Below are positions 25,985-33,637 of a stretch of 64,000 bases of DNA, in pieces. The notes under the pieces are model-generated. The model made no database searches. It saw nothing but the letters and a program-made list of their open reading frames with translations, and was not told where the DNA came from. Position numbers and translations under genes: made by a program. Origin of the DNA: Nonomuraea fuscirosea (GTDB taxonomy: Bacteria > Actinomycetota > Actinomycetes > Streptosporangiales > Streptosporangiaceae); contig NZ_PVNG01000018.1 of NCBI RefSeq assembly GCF_003001935.1, positions 124,001 through 188,000 of the forward strand, written 5' to 3'. Positions within the stretch are counted from its first letter, which is position 1. Each line of letters begins with the position of its first letter.

Positions 25985-26923
25985 TCAGCCCGGGATGGCC
26001 TTGAGGTTGAGGACGGTCCGCTCAGCGCCGTCGCCCCAGAAGAGCGCGCTCGACGGCCTGGAGGAGGTGTCGTGCGGCTGGACGGGCCCGATCGCGGCCA
26101 TCGTCCCCGTGCTCAGGTCGTACAGGACGGGCTGCTGCCGGTCGGGAGCGTTCAGCAGGAAGAGCGCGAAACGGTCGCCGTGCAACCACGTGAAGCCCGT
26201 ACGGACGAGCGTGCCGGGCAGCGTGCGCCGCGCGGACCCGTCCACCCGCTGCACGACCAGCCGGCTGTCCCGCATCCCCGCGCACCACTGCGGATGACAC
26301 TGCATCATGTCGACGCCCTCCGGGATCGCCACGGCGGAGGCTCGCCCGGTCTCCAGGTTGACGATCTTCGTCATGTTCAGCCCGGTCTCGCCCTCGTGCG
26401 CCCAGGGCCAGGCCGAGAGATGCAGCCCGTCGCTGCCCGGCAGCCGCTCCGGCGTGCCGCCGGTCAGCGGCATCCGGTAGACGCCGCCGCCCTTCTCCAG
26501 CGACCAGACGAGGTGGTCGCCCGCGATGCCGGTCCTGTCCACGTCCGCGGCGACCTCGCCGACGCGCCGCGCCGCGCCGCCCTCCCTCGGCATGATCCAG
26601 AAGTCGGCCCGCTCGCGGTTCGCGCCCTTCTCGGCGTGCCAGGCGATGTACTTCTCGCCGACGTCGAGGGACTGCGGGTAGTAGTCCTTCTCGGGGTACG
26701 GTACGGCGCCCAGCACGCGGGTCCGCCCTGTCGCCGTGTCGTAGATCTCCAGCCGCTCCGCCCTCCCCTCCCCGGGCATGACGTACATGAGCAGCTCGGT
26801 GGCGCTGACCGCGGTCACCGGCGTCGTCCGCCAGCCGTCGGCGTCCACGGCGGGCACCTGGGACAGCGCCCGCGGCCACACCGAGGCGACCGGCTCGATC
26901 GCGCCGGGCACCGGTGAGGCCAC
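25985..26923 (-). pseudogene. Beta-propeller-like gene lacking its N-terminal membrane region
   Basis: The frame encodes ~312 residues of repeating blades (for example YDTATGRTRVLGAVPYPE, WIMPREGG, YRMPLTGGTPERLPGS, LHLSAWPWA), as in extracytoplasmic propeller proteins often encoded next to actinomycete SigE-type sigma genes. Those relatives start with a cytoplasmic segment and a membrane helix; both are missing. It sits in a different frame from the upstream sigma factor, with no stop between them, so a deletion or frameshift is likely. A GTG at 26921-26923 with GGGAGG 9 bases upstream could still allow expression. Confidence 0.6.
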
Positions 26924-27416
26924 CTGCGCGGGCCTCCCGCGGCACAGGTGTCTCTCGCTTGATCCGGAGCTTGTCCAGGGCGCGGGCCGCCTGGCTGCGT
27001 ACCGTTCCACGTGAAACGCCGAGAATCTCGGCGATGTCGCGGTCCGGCAGGTCCTCGTAGTAACGCAGCACGAGGACGGCCCGCTGTCTGCGGGGGAGCT
27101 CCTGGAGTTCGGCCCAGAGGTCGGCGTCGCCGTAACGGTCGTGTTCGCCCTGCTCGGGCACGGCGGCGACCAGGTCCTCCCTGCGCCGCCGTCGCCACGA
27201 CCTGATGTGCAGCCTGACCATGGTCGTGCGCACGTATCCCTCGGGGTCGTGTTTCCTGCGCACGCGGGACCAGGCGTCACCCAGCCGGGCCAGGGCCTCC
27301 TGCACGAGATCGGCCGCGTCCTCCGTGTTGCCGGCCAGCACGTAGCCGTACCGGAGAAGCGCGTCACCCCGGGTCCGGACGAACTCGTCGAAATCCTCCA
27401 CGAACCCAGGGATCAC
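26022..27416 (-). CDS. SigE-family RNA polymerase sigma factor, frame running on into the next gene
   Basis: The first ~165 residues are a typical SigE-type ECF sigma factor: region 2 with EDAADLVQEALARLGDAW, region 4 with LPRRQRAVLVLRYYEDL and the helix-turn-helix DIAEILGVSRGTVRSQAARAL. After about residue 160 (near 26930) the frame reads out-of-frame through the propeller gene for another ~300 codons and only stops at 26022, far beyond normal length. The functional part is therefore about 26930-27416. The start is GTG 27414-27416. The natural stop seems to have been lost in the same event that truncated the propeller gene. Confidence 0.7.
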   Translation of the reverse strand: MIPGFVEDFDEFVRTRGDALLRYGYVLAGNTEDAADLVQEALARLGDAWSRVRRKHDPEGYVRTTMVRLHIRSWRRRRREDLVAAVPEQGEHDRYGDADLWAELQELPRRQRAVLVLRYYEDLPDRDIAEILGVSRGTVRSQAARALDKLRIKRETPVPREARAGGLTGARRDRAGRLGVAAGAVPGARRGRRRLADDAGDRGQRHRAAHVRHARGGEGGAAGDLRHGDRADPRAGRRTVPREGLLPAVPRRRREVHRLARREGREPRAGRLLDHAEGGRRGAARRRGRRGRGQDRHRGRPPRLVAGEGRRRLPDAADRRHAGAAAGQRRAASLGLALGARGRDRAEHDEDRQPGDRASLRRGDPGGRRHDAVSSAVVRGDAGQPAGRAAGGRVRAAHAARHARPYGLHVVARRPFRALPAERSRPAAARPVRPEHGDDGRDRARPAARHLLQAVERALLGRRR

Positions 27417-27450
27417 GTCACGCGGGCTTCTGTTGCACGCGGGAGGAAGA

Positions 27451-27909
27451 TTACGGCGCGGGGACGTACAGGCTGAGCGTCTCGGCGATGCAGGCTGGCC
27501 GCCTCTCGCCCTCGATCTCGATCGTCACCTTGAGGTTGGCCAGGTAGCCGGCCGGGGTGCCCTTGACGTCGGTGAGCTCGCCCAGCGCCCTGATCCGGCC
27601 GCCGACCGGGACCGGCCGCGGGAAGCGGACCTTGTTGAGGCCGTAGTTGACGCCCATCGCGATGCCATTCACCTTGATCAGGGCGAACATGAACGACGGC
27701 AGCAGCGACAAGGTCAGGTAGCCGTGGGCGATCGTGCCGCCGAACGGCCCCTCCTTGGCCCGCTCCACGTCCACGTGGATCCACTGATGGTCGTCGGTGG
27801 CGTCGGCGAAGAGATTGACCTGGTCCTGGGTGACGGTGCGCCACTCGGTCGGGCCGAACGACTCGCCGACGGCCGCCTTGAGCTCCTGAACGTTCGCGAA
27901 GGTCCGCAT
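27451..27909 (-). CDS. MaoC-family (R)-hydratase/dehydratase
   Basis: The 152-residue hot-dog-fold protein carries the hydratase motif FADATDDHQWIH with its catalytic Asp and His, then GGTIAHGYLTLSLLP. Members hydrate enoyl-CoA or enoyl-thioesters; a tail like this (YGLNKVRFPRPVPVGG) fits the actinomycete single-domain group. It acts in the cytoplasm in fatty-acid or polyketide-like metabolism. The neighbouring sigma factor and ATPase genes give no pathway hint. No ribosome site is evident, so the mRNA may be leaderless. Confidence 0.9.
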   Translation of the reverse strand: MRTFANVQELKAAVGESFGPTEWRTVTQDQVNLFADATDDHQWIHVDVERAKEGPFGGTIAHGYLTLSLLPSFMFALIKVNGIAMGVNYGLNKVRFPRPVPVGGRIRALGELTDVKGTPAGYLANLKVTIEIEGERRPACIAETLSLYVPAP

Positions 27910-28174
27910 GGTGTCGAACGCTATTGCGCGCGCGGGACGGGTGCCAAGTTCGGGTCTCTCCCGGACCCGTCACGAAGATCTTTACTCGAAACCATCGCAT
28001 AGGTGTTCGAGTCCGCGCTACAGTCTTAGGTACCGCAATCGAACAGAGGTTCGGCCTGGTGAGAGGGGGTGTGTCCGGATGACGGTGCTCGCGCTGGCCC
28101 CTGCTCGGACACGCCGTAGCACTTTCTTCCCAAATCTAAGACGGCCGCTATATCCGGCAATAAAGTCCGAGAGC

Positions 28175-29356
28175 GTGGACCCTGTGCGAAACCCCTACGC
28201 TCCAGGCGCCGGGCAGCGCCCGCCGGAGCTCGCCGGGCGCGACCGCGAGCTGCAGCAGTTCGAGGTCGTGCTGGAGCGGGTGGCCCGCGGCCGTCCCGAG
28301 CGCAGCATGGTCGTGACCGGCCTGCGGGGCGTCGGCAAGACCGTCCTGCTCAACACCTTCAAGTCCATGGCCATGCAGCGGCTGTGGGGCACGGGCAAGA
28401 TCGAGGCCCGGCCCGACCAGTCGATCAGACGGCCGGTGGCGGCCGCCCTGCACATGGCCATCCGCGAGCTGGCGCCGCGGCATCGCGCGCCCGAGCGCAT
28501 CGAGGAGTTCCTCGGCGTGCTCAAGGCGTTCGCCATGCGCGATCCGGCCGCGGCCAAGGGCACCTCCCACTGGTCGCCCGGGATCGAGGTGCCCGCCAGC
28601 CGCGGGCGCGCCGACTCGGGCGATCTGGAGATCGACCTCACCGAGTTGTTCGTCGACGCGGCGAGCGTGGCCACCGACCTGGCGGTGGGCATCGCGCTGT
28701 TCATCGACGAGATGCAGGACGTGCAGGCCGCCGACGTCTCGGCGCTCTGCGCGGCCTGCCACGAGCTGTCGCAGTCGGGCGGCCCGCTGATCGTGGTGGG
28801 GGCCGGCCTGCCGCACCTGCCGAGCGTGCTGTCGGCGAGCAAGAGCTATTCCGAACGGCTCTTCCGCTACGCGCGCATCGACAAGCTCGACCGCGACGCG
28901 GCCGACCTCGCGCTCATCCTTCCCGCGCGGGAGGAAGAGGTGGAGTTCACCCAGGAGGCGCTCGACGCCCTCTACGAGGCGGCCGACGGCTACCCCTACT
29001 TCGTGCAGGCGTACGGCAAGGTCGCCTGGGACCTGGCCCCGCGCAGCCCGATCACCATCGACGACGTCAAGGTCTCCGCGCCGGAGGCCGAGGAGGAGCT
29101 CGCGGTCGGGTTCTTCGGCAGCCGCTACGAGCGGGCCACCCCGGCCGAGCGCGACTACATGCACGCCATGGCGCAGATCGGCGACGAGCCGGTCGCGACC
29201 GCCGAGGTGGCCGACGCCCTCGGGCGTAAGCCGTCCAGCCTGTCACCCGCCCGCGACAGCCTGATCAAGAAAGGGCTCATCTACAGCGCCGAGCGTGGCC
29301 TGATCGCGTTCACGGTGCCGCATTTCGGGAGGTTCCTGCGCGCTCAGCCGATCTGA
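28175..29356 (+). CDS. AAA+/STAND-type ATP-binding protein
   Basis: About 393 residues from the GTG at 28175 (VDPVRNPYAPGAGQRPPELAG), the start that I recall for actinomycete relatives. An ATG at 28079 with a good GGGGG-type site would add 32 residues. Walker A is GLRGVGKT, Walker B IALFIDEMQ. Helical C-terminal segments follow, ending in a winged-helix-like region (EVADALGRKPSSLSPARDSLIKKGL). The protein resembles orphan ATPases of the ATPase_2/ORC-like group that bind DNA or sense ligands. Role unknown. Confidence 0.8.
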   Translation: MDPVRNPYAPGAGQRPPELAGRDRELQQFEVVLERVARGRPERSMVVTGLRGVGKTVLLNTFKSMAMQRLWGTGKIEARPDQSIRRPVAAALHMAIRELAPRHRAPERIEEFLGVLKAFAMRDPAAAKGTSHWSPGIEVPASRGRADSGDLEIDLTELFVDAASVATDLAVGIALFIDEMQDVQAADVSALCAACHELSQSGGPLIVVGAGLPHLPSVLSASKSYSERLFRYARIDKLDRDAADLALILPAREEEVEFTQEALDALYEAADGYPYFVQAYGKVAWDLAPRSPITIDDVKVSAPEAEEELAVGFFGSRYERATPAERDYMHAMAQIGDEPVATAEVADALGRKPSSLSPARDSLIKKGLIYSAERGLIAFTVPHFGRFLRAQPI

Positions 29357-29371
29357 GCGACGCCCCTAGAC

Positions 29372-29415
29372 CTCTATTGGGCTGTCTAGTGGGGAAGCTA
29401 GACAGCCCAATAGAG
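29372..29415. terminator. Perfect 18-bp inverted repeat between convergent genes
   Basis: CTCTATTGGGCTGTCTAG (29372-29389) and its exact complement (29398-29415) surround an 8-base loop. It lies just past the ATPase stop and before the 3' end of the MauE-like gene, where a bidirectional terminator is expected. It is clearly poorer in GC than its surroundings, and further TCTAG motifs follow to 29456. Confidence 0.65.
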
Positions 29416-29459
29416 CAATATCGCCATGCCTGTCGAGGGAAATCTAGTGCTCTCTAGCG

Positions 29460-30278
29460 TCAGGCCGATACGGGGATATAGTCCGGCAGAGAGTCGCTGC
29501 CCTCCCGGCTGACCACGGCCATCCGCACCGCCGGGCGGCGACCGCTCAGATAGACGGCGAAGACCACGTCGTCGTCCTCGTGGTTCCGGAAGGCGAAGAA
29601 GCGCCAGCACAGCTCCCGCCAGCTGTCGTACGGCTCCGCCGACACCAGGTCCTGGTGGTGGGCCCGCCAGGTGCCGCTGGACCTCAGCTTGGACAGGGTC
29701 ACCGACTCGGCCGGACCGTGGCGCTGCTCGCAGGGGGCGCGGTACCGTACCCGGTCGATCAGCTCCTCGATCTCGGGCGACAGCAGCGCGAGCAGGGCCA
29801 CCCCGGCGGCCGCGTACCACGGCGGCGGGCCCGCAATCACCCATCCCGCCGCGGCCGCCCACCCCGTCACCGGTGACCACACCGACACGGCGGCCAGACC
29901 GGTCAGCGCGACCGTCCGGCCGATCGAACGCCATCCGACCGGCGCCGAGCTCACCTCGCCGAAGCAGCCGCAACCCGCGTCGGGCCGGCGCCGGCGCAGC
30001 TCCAGCAGCACGTACGTGGACATCGCGAAGAACGCGACCGTACCCCACCGGAAGAACGGATGCGTGCTGACCAGCAGCCCTGCCGCCAGCACCAGCTCGC
30101 CGGCCGCGCACACCAGCAGCGCGGGAGCCTGCATGCGCCCGGGCACCAGCACCGCGGGCCCCAGCCTGGACAGCGCCCCCGGCTCGCCCCCCGAGCCGAC
30201 GGTGCGCACCTTCGCCACCGTCCCCAGGGTGAGCATGACGATCAGGAGCGGGAGCTGTGATTCCAGCACGAGCGTCAC
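29460..30278 (-). CDS. MauE-like membrane protein with C-terminal soluble domain
   Basis: Of 272 residues, the first ~150 form a four-helix MauE/DoxX-like region with the Cys pair motif CGCFG (in DAGCGCFGEVSS). After one or two more helices, a ~110-residue cytoplasm-like tail follows (RHGPAESVTLSKLRSSGTW and SWRELCWRFFAFRNHEDDDV). The GTG start overlaps the upstream stop (GTGA, 30275-30278). MauE-type proteins help form disulfides in partner proteins; the Cys-rich upstream protein is the obvious candidate. The tail is unlike the simple MauE at 8774. Confidence 0.75.
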   Translation of the reverse strand: MTLVLESQLPLLIVMLTLGTVAKVRTVGSGGEPGALSRLGPAVLVPGRMQAPALLVCAAGELVLAAGLLVSTHPFFRWGTVAFFAMSTYVLLELRRRRPDAGCGCFGEVSSAPVGWRSIGRTVALTGLAAVSVWSPVTGWAAAAGWVIAGPPPWYAAAGVALLALLSPEIEELIDRVRYRAPCEQRHGPAESVTLSKLRSSGTWRAHHQDLVSAEPYDSWRELCWRFFAFRNHEDDDVVFAVYLSGRRPAVRMAVVSREGSDSLPDYIPVSA

Positions 30279-31222
30279 CCTAATCCGATCTGCGCGTTGA
30301 AGCACCCTTTGATCAACTCGCCGCCGAGCTCCACGTACGAGGACGGCGACAGCTCCGCGATCCGCCCGCGCGGCGAGGTGTCGCACTCGACGCAGCGGTC
30401 GCAGAAGCGCCCCGCCATGCAGCCGCAGGCGACCACGGGCACGTTGGCGGAGCGGTTGGAGCAGACGTTCCTGACCTGGAGCAGCGAGCCGACGGCCAGA
30501 TACGGCAGGCCGGCGCACGAGACGCCGGTCTTGGGGCAGCCGGTGTCGGTACGTTCCAGCATGGGGTAAGCCGCGCCGCGCTCTTCCTCGTCGAACGTGT
30601 CCGACCAGGTCGCGGTGCCCGCGATGCGTGACAGCGTGCCCGCGTAGGCGGGCGGCGGGGGTGGCACGGACCGGGCCGGGTAGGGCGGTTGCGAGGTCGC
30701 GGGCAGCAGGGCCAGGCTGGCGCCGTCGCGCCTGATGCCGATCGCGTCGAACAGGTAGCCGGGCTCGAACTGGGGGTGGCGCACCTGCAGCCGGCCCGAC
30801 GCGCGGTAGGGGATGACCACCGAGCGGTGGCCGCGATGAGGCCCGCAGTCGAGTTCGACCGTCAGGTCCTTCTTGCCGGTGATGGAGAGGATCGTCCCGG
30901 TGATGCGGGTGGTGTCGGCCCAGATGCGCTCGACCACGCGGCCGTCGCGCAGCGTGCGCATCAGCACCATGGAGCCCACGGACAGGTCGCCCGGCGTGGT
31001 GTCGGAGCCGTTCCATGCGGTGGCCCACGGCGCGATCACGAGCCGCTCCTGGACGCCGCCGGGGGTCTCGATGGTGATCAGGTGCGGGCTGACGTCCAGG
31101 ACCTCGCCGACGACGGCCCGCAGGGGCTCCTCGTCGCCGGGGTCGGCACCGGGGACGGCGCCCGTACGGCCGAGCACGGCCGCGGCGAGCACCCGGCGGC
31201 GCTCGACGCTCGGATGACCCAT
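30275..31222 (-). CDS. Cys-rich protein with RlpA-like (double-psi barrel-like) C-terminus
   Basis: The 315-residue product has a beta-rich N-terminal half (VVGEVLDVSPHLITIETPGG), a Pro-rich linker (SVPPPPPAYAG) and a C-terminal part with nine or ten Cys, including CPKTGVSC, NVCSN, CGCMAGRFCDRCVEC and GCFNAQ. The order of GTATWSDTF, LPYLAVGSLLQVRN and AELSPSSYVELG resembles RlpA/barwin-type double-psi barrels, though weakly. No signal peptide is evident, which is odd for so many cysteines. GGGAGG precedes the ATG. Coupled by GTGA to the MauE-like gene, it is a likely disulfide-maturation client. Confidence 0.6.
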   Translation of the reverse strand: MGHPSVERRRVLAAAVLGRTGAVPGADPGDEEPLRAVVGEVLDVSPHLITIETPGGVQERLVIAPWATAWNGSDTTPGDLSVGSMVLMRTLRDGRVVERIWADTTRITGTILSITGKKDLTVELDCGPHRGHRSVVIPYRASGRLQVRHPQFEPGYLFDAIGIRRDGASLALLPATSQPPYPARSVPPPPPAYAGTLSRIAGTATWSDTFDEEERGAAYPMLERTDTGCPKTGVSCAGLPYLAVGSLLQVRNVCSNRSANVPVVACGCMAGRFCDRCVECDTSPRGRIAELSPSSYVELGGELIKGCFNAQIGLG

Positions 31223-31439
31223 GAACCCCTCCCTCGTCGGGTACTAGATTCACACGACTTGAGGGCGGGCCACACCGTAGTAGATCAGATGGGAGCAAAA
31301 TACCCATCCCTGGGGAAGGGAGTTCACCTACGGCGGCGTACAAACCGCCACCGACCTATACGGACCTTTATCGTCGGCGGGCCGAAACCTGAATTGTGGT
31401 TCCGGCACAAACGGGCATCAGGCTGCGATTCTGGCCACG

Positions 31440-31931
31440 ATGCAGACCACGAGCTGGGAAGACGAGTTCCGCGAGTACGTCACGGCGCGCGGTCCCGCGC
31501 TGCTGCGCGCGGCCCATCAGCTGACCGGCCATCCGCTCGACGCCGAGGACCTGCTGCAGAACGCGCTGACCAAGACGTACCTGGCCTGGGACCGCATCGA
31601 GGACCGCAACGCGCTGGACGGCTACGTGCGGCGGGCCATGGTCAACATCAACATCTCGCAGTGGCGGCGGCGCAAGCTGGAGGAGTACCCGTCGGACGAG
31701 CTGCCCGAGCCGGCCGCCCACGACCCGCTCCCGGCCCCGGAGATCCACGAGGCCCTCGAACAGGCCCTGCGCGAGCTGCCCGAGCGCATGCGGGCCGCGA
31801 TCGTGCTGCGGTACTACGAGGACATGACCGAGCCGGAGATCGCCAGGACGCTGGGGATCAGCGTGGGGACGGTCAAGAGCACGGTGTCGCGTGCCATGGC
31901 CAAGCTGAGGACATCGCTGGGTCTTTCCTAG
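31440..31931 (+). CDS. SigE-family ECF RNA polymerase sigma factor
   Basis: The 163-residue protein has region 2 (LLRAAHQLTGHPLDAEDLLQ, AWDRIEDRNALDGY) and region 4 (LPERMRAAIVLRYYEDM, ARTLGISVGTVKSTVSRAMAKL). Its length is normal, unlike the frame-lost relative at 27416. No anti-sigma gene adjoins; the neighbour is a convergent MarR gene. It may act alone, or be regulated by a factor encoded elsewhere. The ATG at 31440 gives the usual family start. Confidence 0.9.
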   Translation: MQTTSWEDEFREYVTARGPALLRAAHQLTGHPLDAEDLLQNALTKTYLAWDRIEDRNALDGYVRRAMVNINISQWRRRKLEEYPSDELPEPAAHDPLPAPEIHEALEQALRELPERMRAAIVLRYYEDMTEPEIARTLGISVGTVKSTVSRAMAKLRTSLGLS

Positions 31932-31947
31932 GCTTTTAGGGCTCTGC

Positions 31948-32481
31948 CTAGGACTCGCAGGGGTTCTTGTCCGGGGAGGTCTCGGCTCCGGCGGTGGCGC
32001 ACGGCCGTACGACGGTCCTGATCTTGCGCAGAGTGTCCAGGAAGGCTTCCATTTCCTCGGCGCCCAGCAGCCCGGTGAAGAGATTCTCGATGTCCTGAAG
32101 GTGCTGGGGCAGCACCCGCTCCAGCCGCTCGGCCCCCGCCACGGTGAGCACGGTGTAGGACGCCCGCCGATCGCTCGCGCAGGCCTCCCGCTGCACCAGC
32201 TCCTCGCGCTCCAGCCGGTCCACCACCCGGGTCACCCCGCTCGTGGACAGTCCGGTCTGCGCGGCGAGATCACTCATCCGCAGCCTCTGCCCGGGGGAAC
32301 GTGCCAAACGGATGAGGGTCTCGAAGTCGACCTCCGACAGCCCTGCCGCGTTCATCACTGGCGAGAACCTGCTCATCAGGCCCGCGTGCACCTCGGCGAA
32401 CAGGCCGATGGCCGTCAGCCGGGAGTCGTCGTACAGCTGGTGGCCGTCCGCTCGGGGGTCGTCGTACTTCATCACACTCAT
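31948..32481 (-). CDS. MarR-family transcriptional regulator
   Basis: The 177-residue winged-helix protein has the recognition region LRMSDLAAQTGLSTSGVTRVVDRLE and the wing ASDRRASYTVLT. MarR proteins repress or activate in response to phenolics or oxidants. It diverges from the YceI gene at 32576 across 94 bases and probably controls it. Start ATG 32479-32481; the in-frame ATG three codons on is an alternative. Confidence 0.9.
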   Translation of the reverse strand: MSVMKYDDPRADGHQLYDDSRLTAIGLFAEVHAGLMSRFSPVMNAAGLSEVDFETLIRLARSPGQRLRMSDLAAQTGLSTSGVTRVVDRLEREELVQREACASDRRASYTVLTVAGAERLERVLPQHLQDIENLFTGLLGAEEMEAFLDTLRKIRTVVRPCATAGAETSPDKNPCES

Positions 32482-32507
32482 ACCTTAGACGACGATAGTT
32501 GACGTGC

Positions 32508-32517
32508 GGAATATTCC
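32508..32517. promoter_or_regulatory. Dyad GGAATATTCC between marR and yceI genes
   Basis: A perfect 10-bp palindrome in the AT-rich 94-base gap between divergent MarR and YceI genes, where a MarR operator would be expected. Flanking bases do not extend the symmetry. A partly similar ATATCC/GCAGATATCC run lies at 32530-32545. Confidence 0.35.
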
Positions 32518-32575
32518 TCAGGTAGAAAGTTGTTGCCGCAGATATCCGCACGACAATCTTCCATAGGAGCCTCCG

Positions 32576-33139
32576 ATGACCACCCGCACCTGGGAATCCC
32601 TGACCATCCCGGCCGCCGGAACGTACAACCTGGACGTAGCGCACACCAGCATCGGCTTCGTCGTCAAGCACATGATGGTCAGCAAGGTCCGCGGCCGTTT
32701 CGACACGTTCGAGGGCGCGGTCACGATCGCGGAGAACCCGCTGGAGTCGACCGCCGAGCTCACCATCCAGGCGGAAAGCATCACCACGGGCGCCGCCGAC
32801 CGCGACGGCCACCTGCGCAGCGACGACTTCCTGTCCGTCGAGAAGTTCCCGACCATCACCTTCAAGAGCACCCGCGTGACCGGCCACAAGGGCGACGAGT
32901 TCACCGTCGTCGGCGACCTGACCATCCGTGACGTGACCAAGGAGGTCGAGCTCACGGTCGAGTACGGTGGCGCCGGCACCAACCCGTGGGGCCAGGCCGT
33001 CTGGGGCTACACGATCACCACGGAGTTCGACCGCGAGGACTTCGGCCTGACCTGGAACCAGGCCCTGGAGACGGGCGGCGTGCTGGTGGGCAAGAAGGTC
33101 AAGATCGAGATCGAGGGCGAGGCCAACCCGGCCGCCTGA
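32576..33139 (+). CDS. YceI-family lipid-binding-type protein
   Basis: The 187-residue beta-barrel protein matches YceI throughout: YNLDVAHTSIGFVVKHMMVS, VRGRFDTFEGAV, a SITTGAADRDGHLRS block, then WGYTITTEFDREDFGL. YceI proteins bind long isoprenoid or amide ligands in their lipocalin-like barrel. No signal peptide is present, so it is likely cytoplasmic, as in many actinomycetes. Expression is probably set by the divergent MarR protein. The stop is followed by a terminator hairpin at 33168. Confidence 0.92.
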   Translation: MTTRTWESLTIPAAGTYNLDVAHTSIGFVVKHMMVSKVRGRFDTFEGAVTIAENPLESTAELTIQAESITTGAADRDGHLRSDDFLSVEKFPTITFKSTRVTGHKGDEFTVVGDLTIRDVTKEVELTVEYGGAGTNPWGQAVWGYTITTEFDREDFGLTWNQALETGGVLVGKKVKIEIEGEANPAA

Positions 33140-33153
33140 CGGTCATCTCGGGG

Positions 33154-33228
33154 TTATCCACAAGCCGGAAGCCCGCCCTAGCTCTGGGCGGGCTTCATCC
33201 ACAGATAGTTACCCACAGGCTGTTGATA
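33154..33228. promoter_or_regulatory. Cluster of four DnaA-box-like 9-mers
   Basis: TTATCCACA (33154-33162), TCATCCACA (33195-33203), TTACCCACA (33209-33217) and TGTTGATAA, the reverse of TTATCAACA (33220-33228), lie within 75 bases between YceI and tRNA-Ser. The first is a perfect E. coli-type DnaA box; the others differ by one or two bases. No dnaA, dnaN or other replication gene is nearby, so it is not the chromosomal origin. Confidence 0.5.
33168..33196 (+). terminator. Terminator after the YceI gene
   Basis: GAAGCCCGCCC (33168-33178) and GGGCGGGCTTC (33186-33196) form an 11-bp stem with a 7-base loop, 28 bases past the YceI stop. Confidence 0.75.
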
Positions 33229-33310
33229 ACTCTTGGCGAAGGCGTGCCGCGCAATCGCTTTGCCGCCTCGCCAGAAGGCCGGTACGCTGTGCTTGCCGCG
33301 ATGGCTTCCA

Positions 33311-33399
33311 GGAGGATTCGCCTAGTCAGGTCTATGGCGCCGCACTGCTAATGCGGTTTGGTGGCAACACCATCCGGGGTTCAAATCCCCGATCCTCCG
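33311..33399 (+). tRNA. tRNA-Ser (anticodon GCT)
   Basis: The acceptor stem GGAGGAT/ATCCTCC, the anticodon stem CCGCA/TGCGG around loop CTGCTAA (anticodon GCT), the long variable arm (GGTGGCAACACC) and the T-arm CGGGGTTCAAATCCCCG are all present. Discriminator G; CCA not encoded. Next to it lie integrase relics, so the tRNA 3' end was probably an attachment site. Confidence 0.96.
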
Positions 33400-33405
33400 C
33401 ACGTG

Positions 33406-33440
33406 AAAGGCCCTCTCCCGATCTTCGGGGGAGGGCCTTT
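33406..33440. terminator. Terminator after tRNA-Ser
   Basis: AAAGGCCCTCTCCC and GGGGAGGGCCTTT form a long stem followed by T residues, starting 6 bases past the tRNA. It can act in both directions. Confidence 0.85.
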
Positions 33441-33473
33441 CGATCTCTGTGGACATCGGGATCGCAGTTGGCC

Positions 33474-33630
33474 TCAGGGTGACTCCCAGAGGGGGGCATG
33501 CATGCGCTCGATGGCGTCCTTCACATCTGAAGGATCGCCACGTGGGTGTAGCGCTCCGTGATGGTGGTCCCGGGTGCGGCCGAGGATCTCTTGGACGAGC
33601 CGAATGTGGATGCCTTGCGGCTCAGATACC
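33474..33630 (-). pseudogene. 3' fragment of a tyrosine-recombinase (phage integrase) gene
   Basis: On the minus strand one frame gives GIHIRLVQEILG, another then gives TTITERYTHVA, and the first resumes with VKDAIERMHAPLW. Together this is the C-terminal end of a phage-type integrase (QGVH..VVQEILGHS..TTTERYTHV), including the catalytic Tyr in ERYTH, with frameshifts. It lies 74 bases from tRNA-Ser(GCT), the classical position of an integrase next to its attachment site. Confidence 0.65.
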
Positions 33631-33637
33631 TCTTCTC

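Noticed and set aside
33154..33228. Chromosomal replication origin
   Set aside because: Only four boxes and no dnaA, dnaN or other replication genes nearby.
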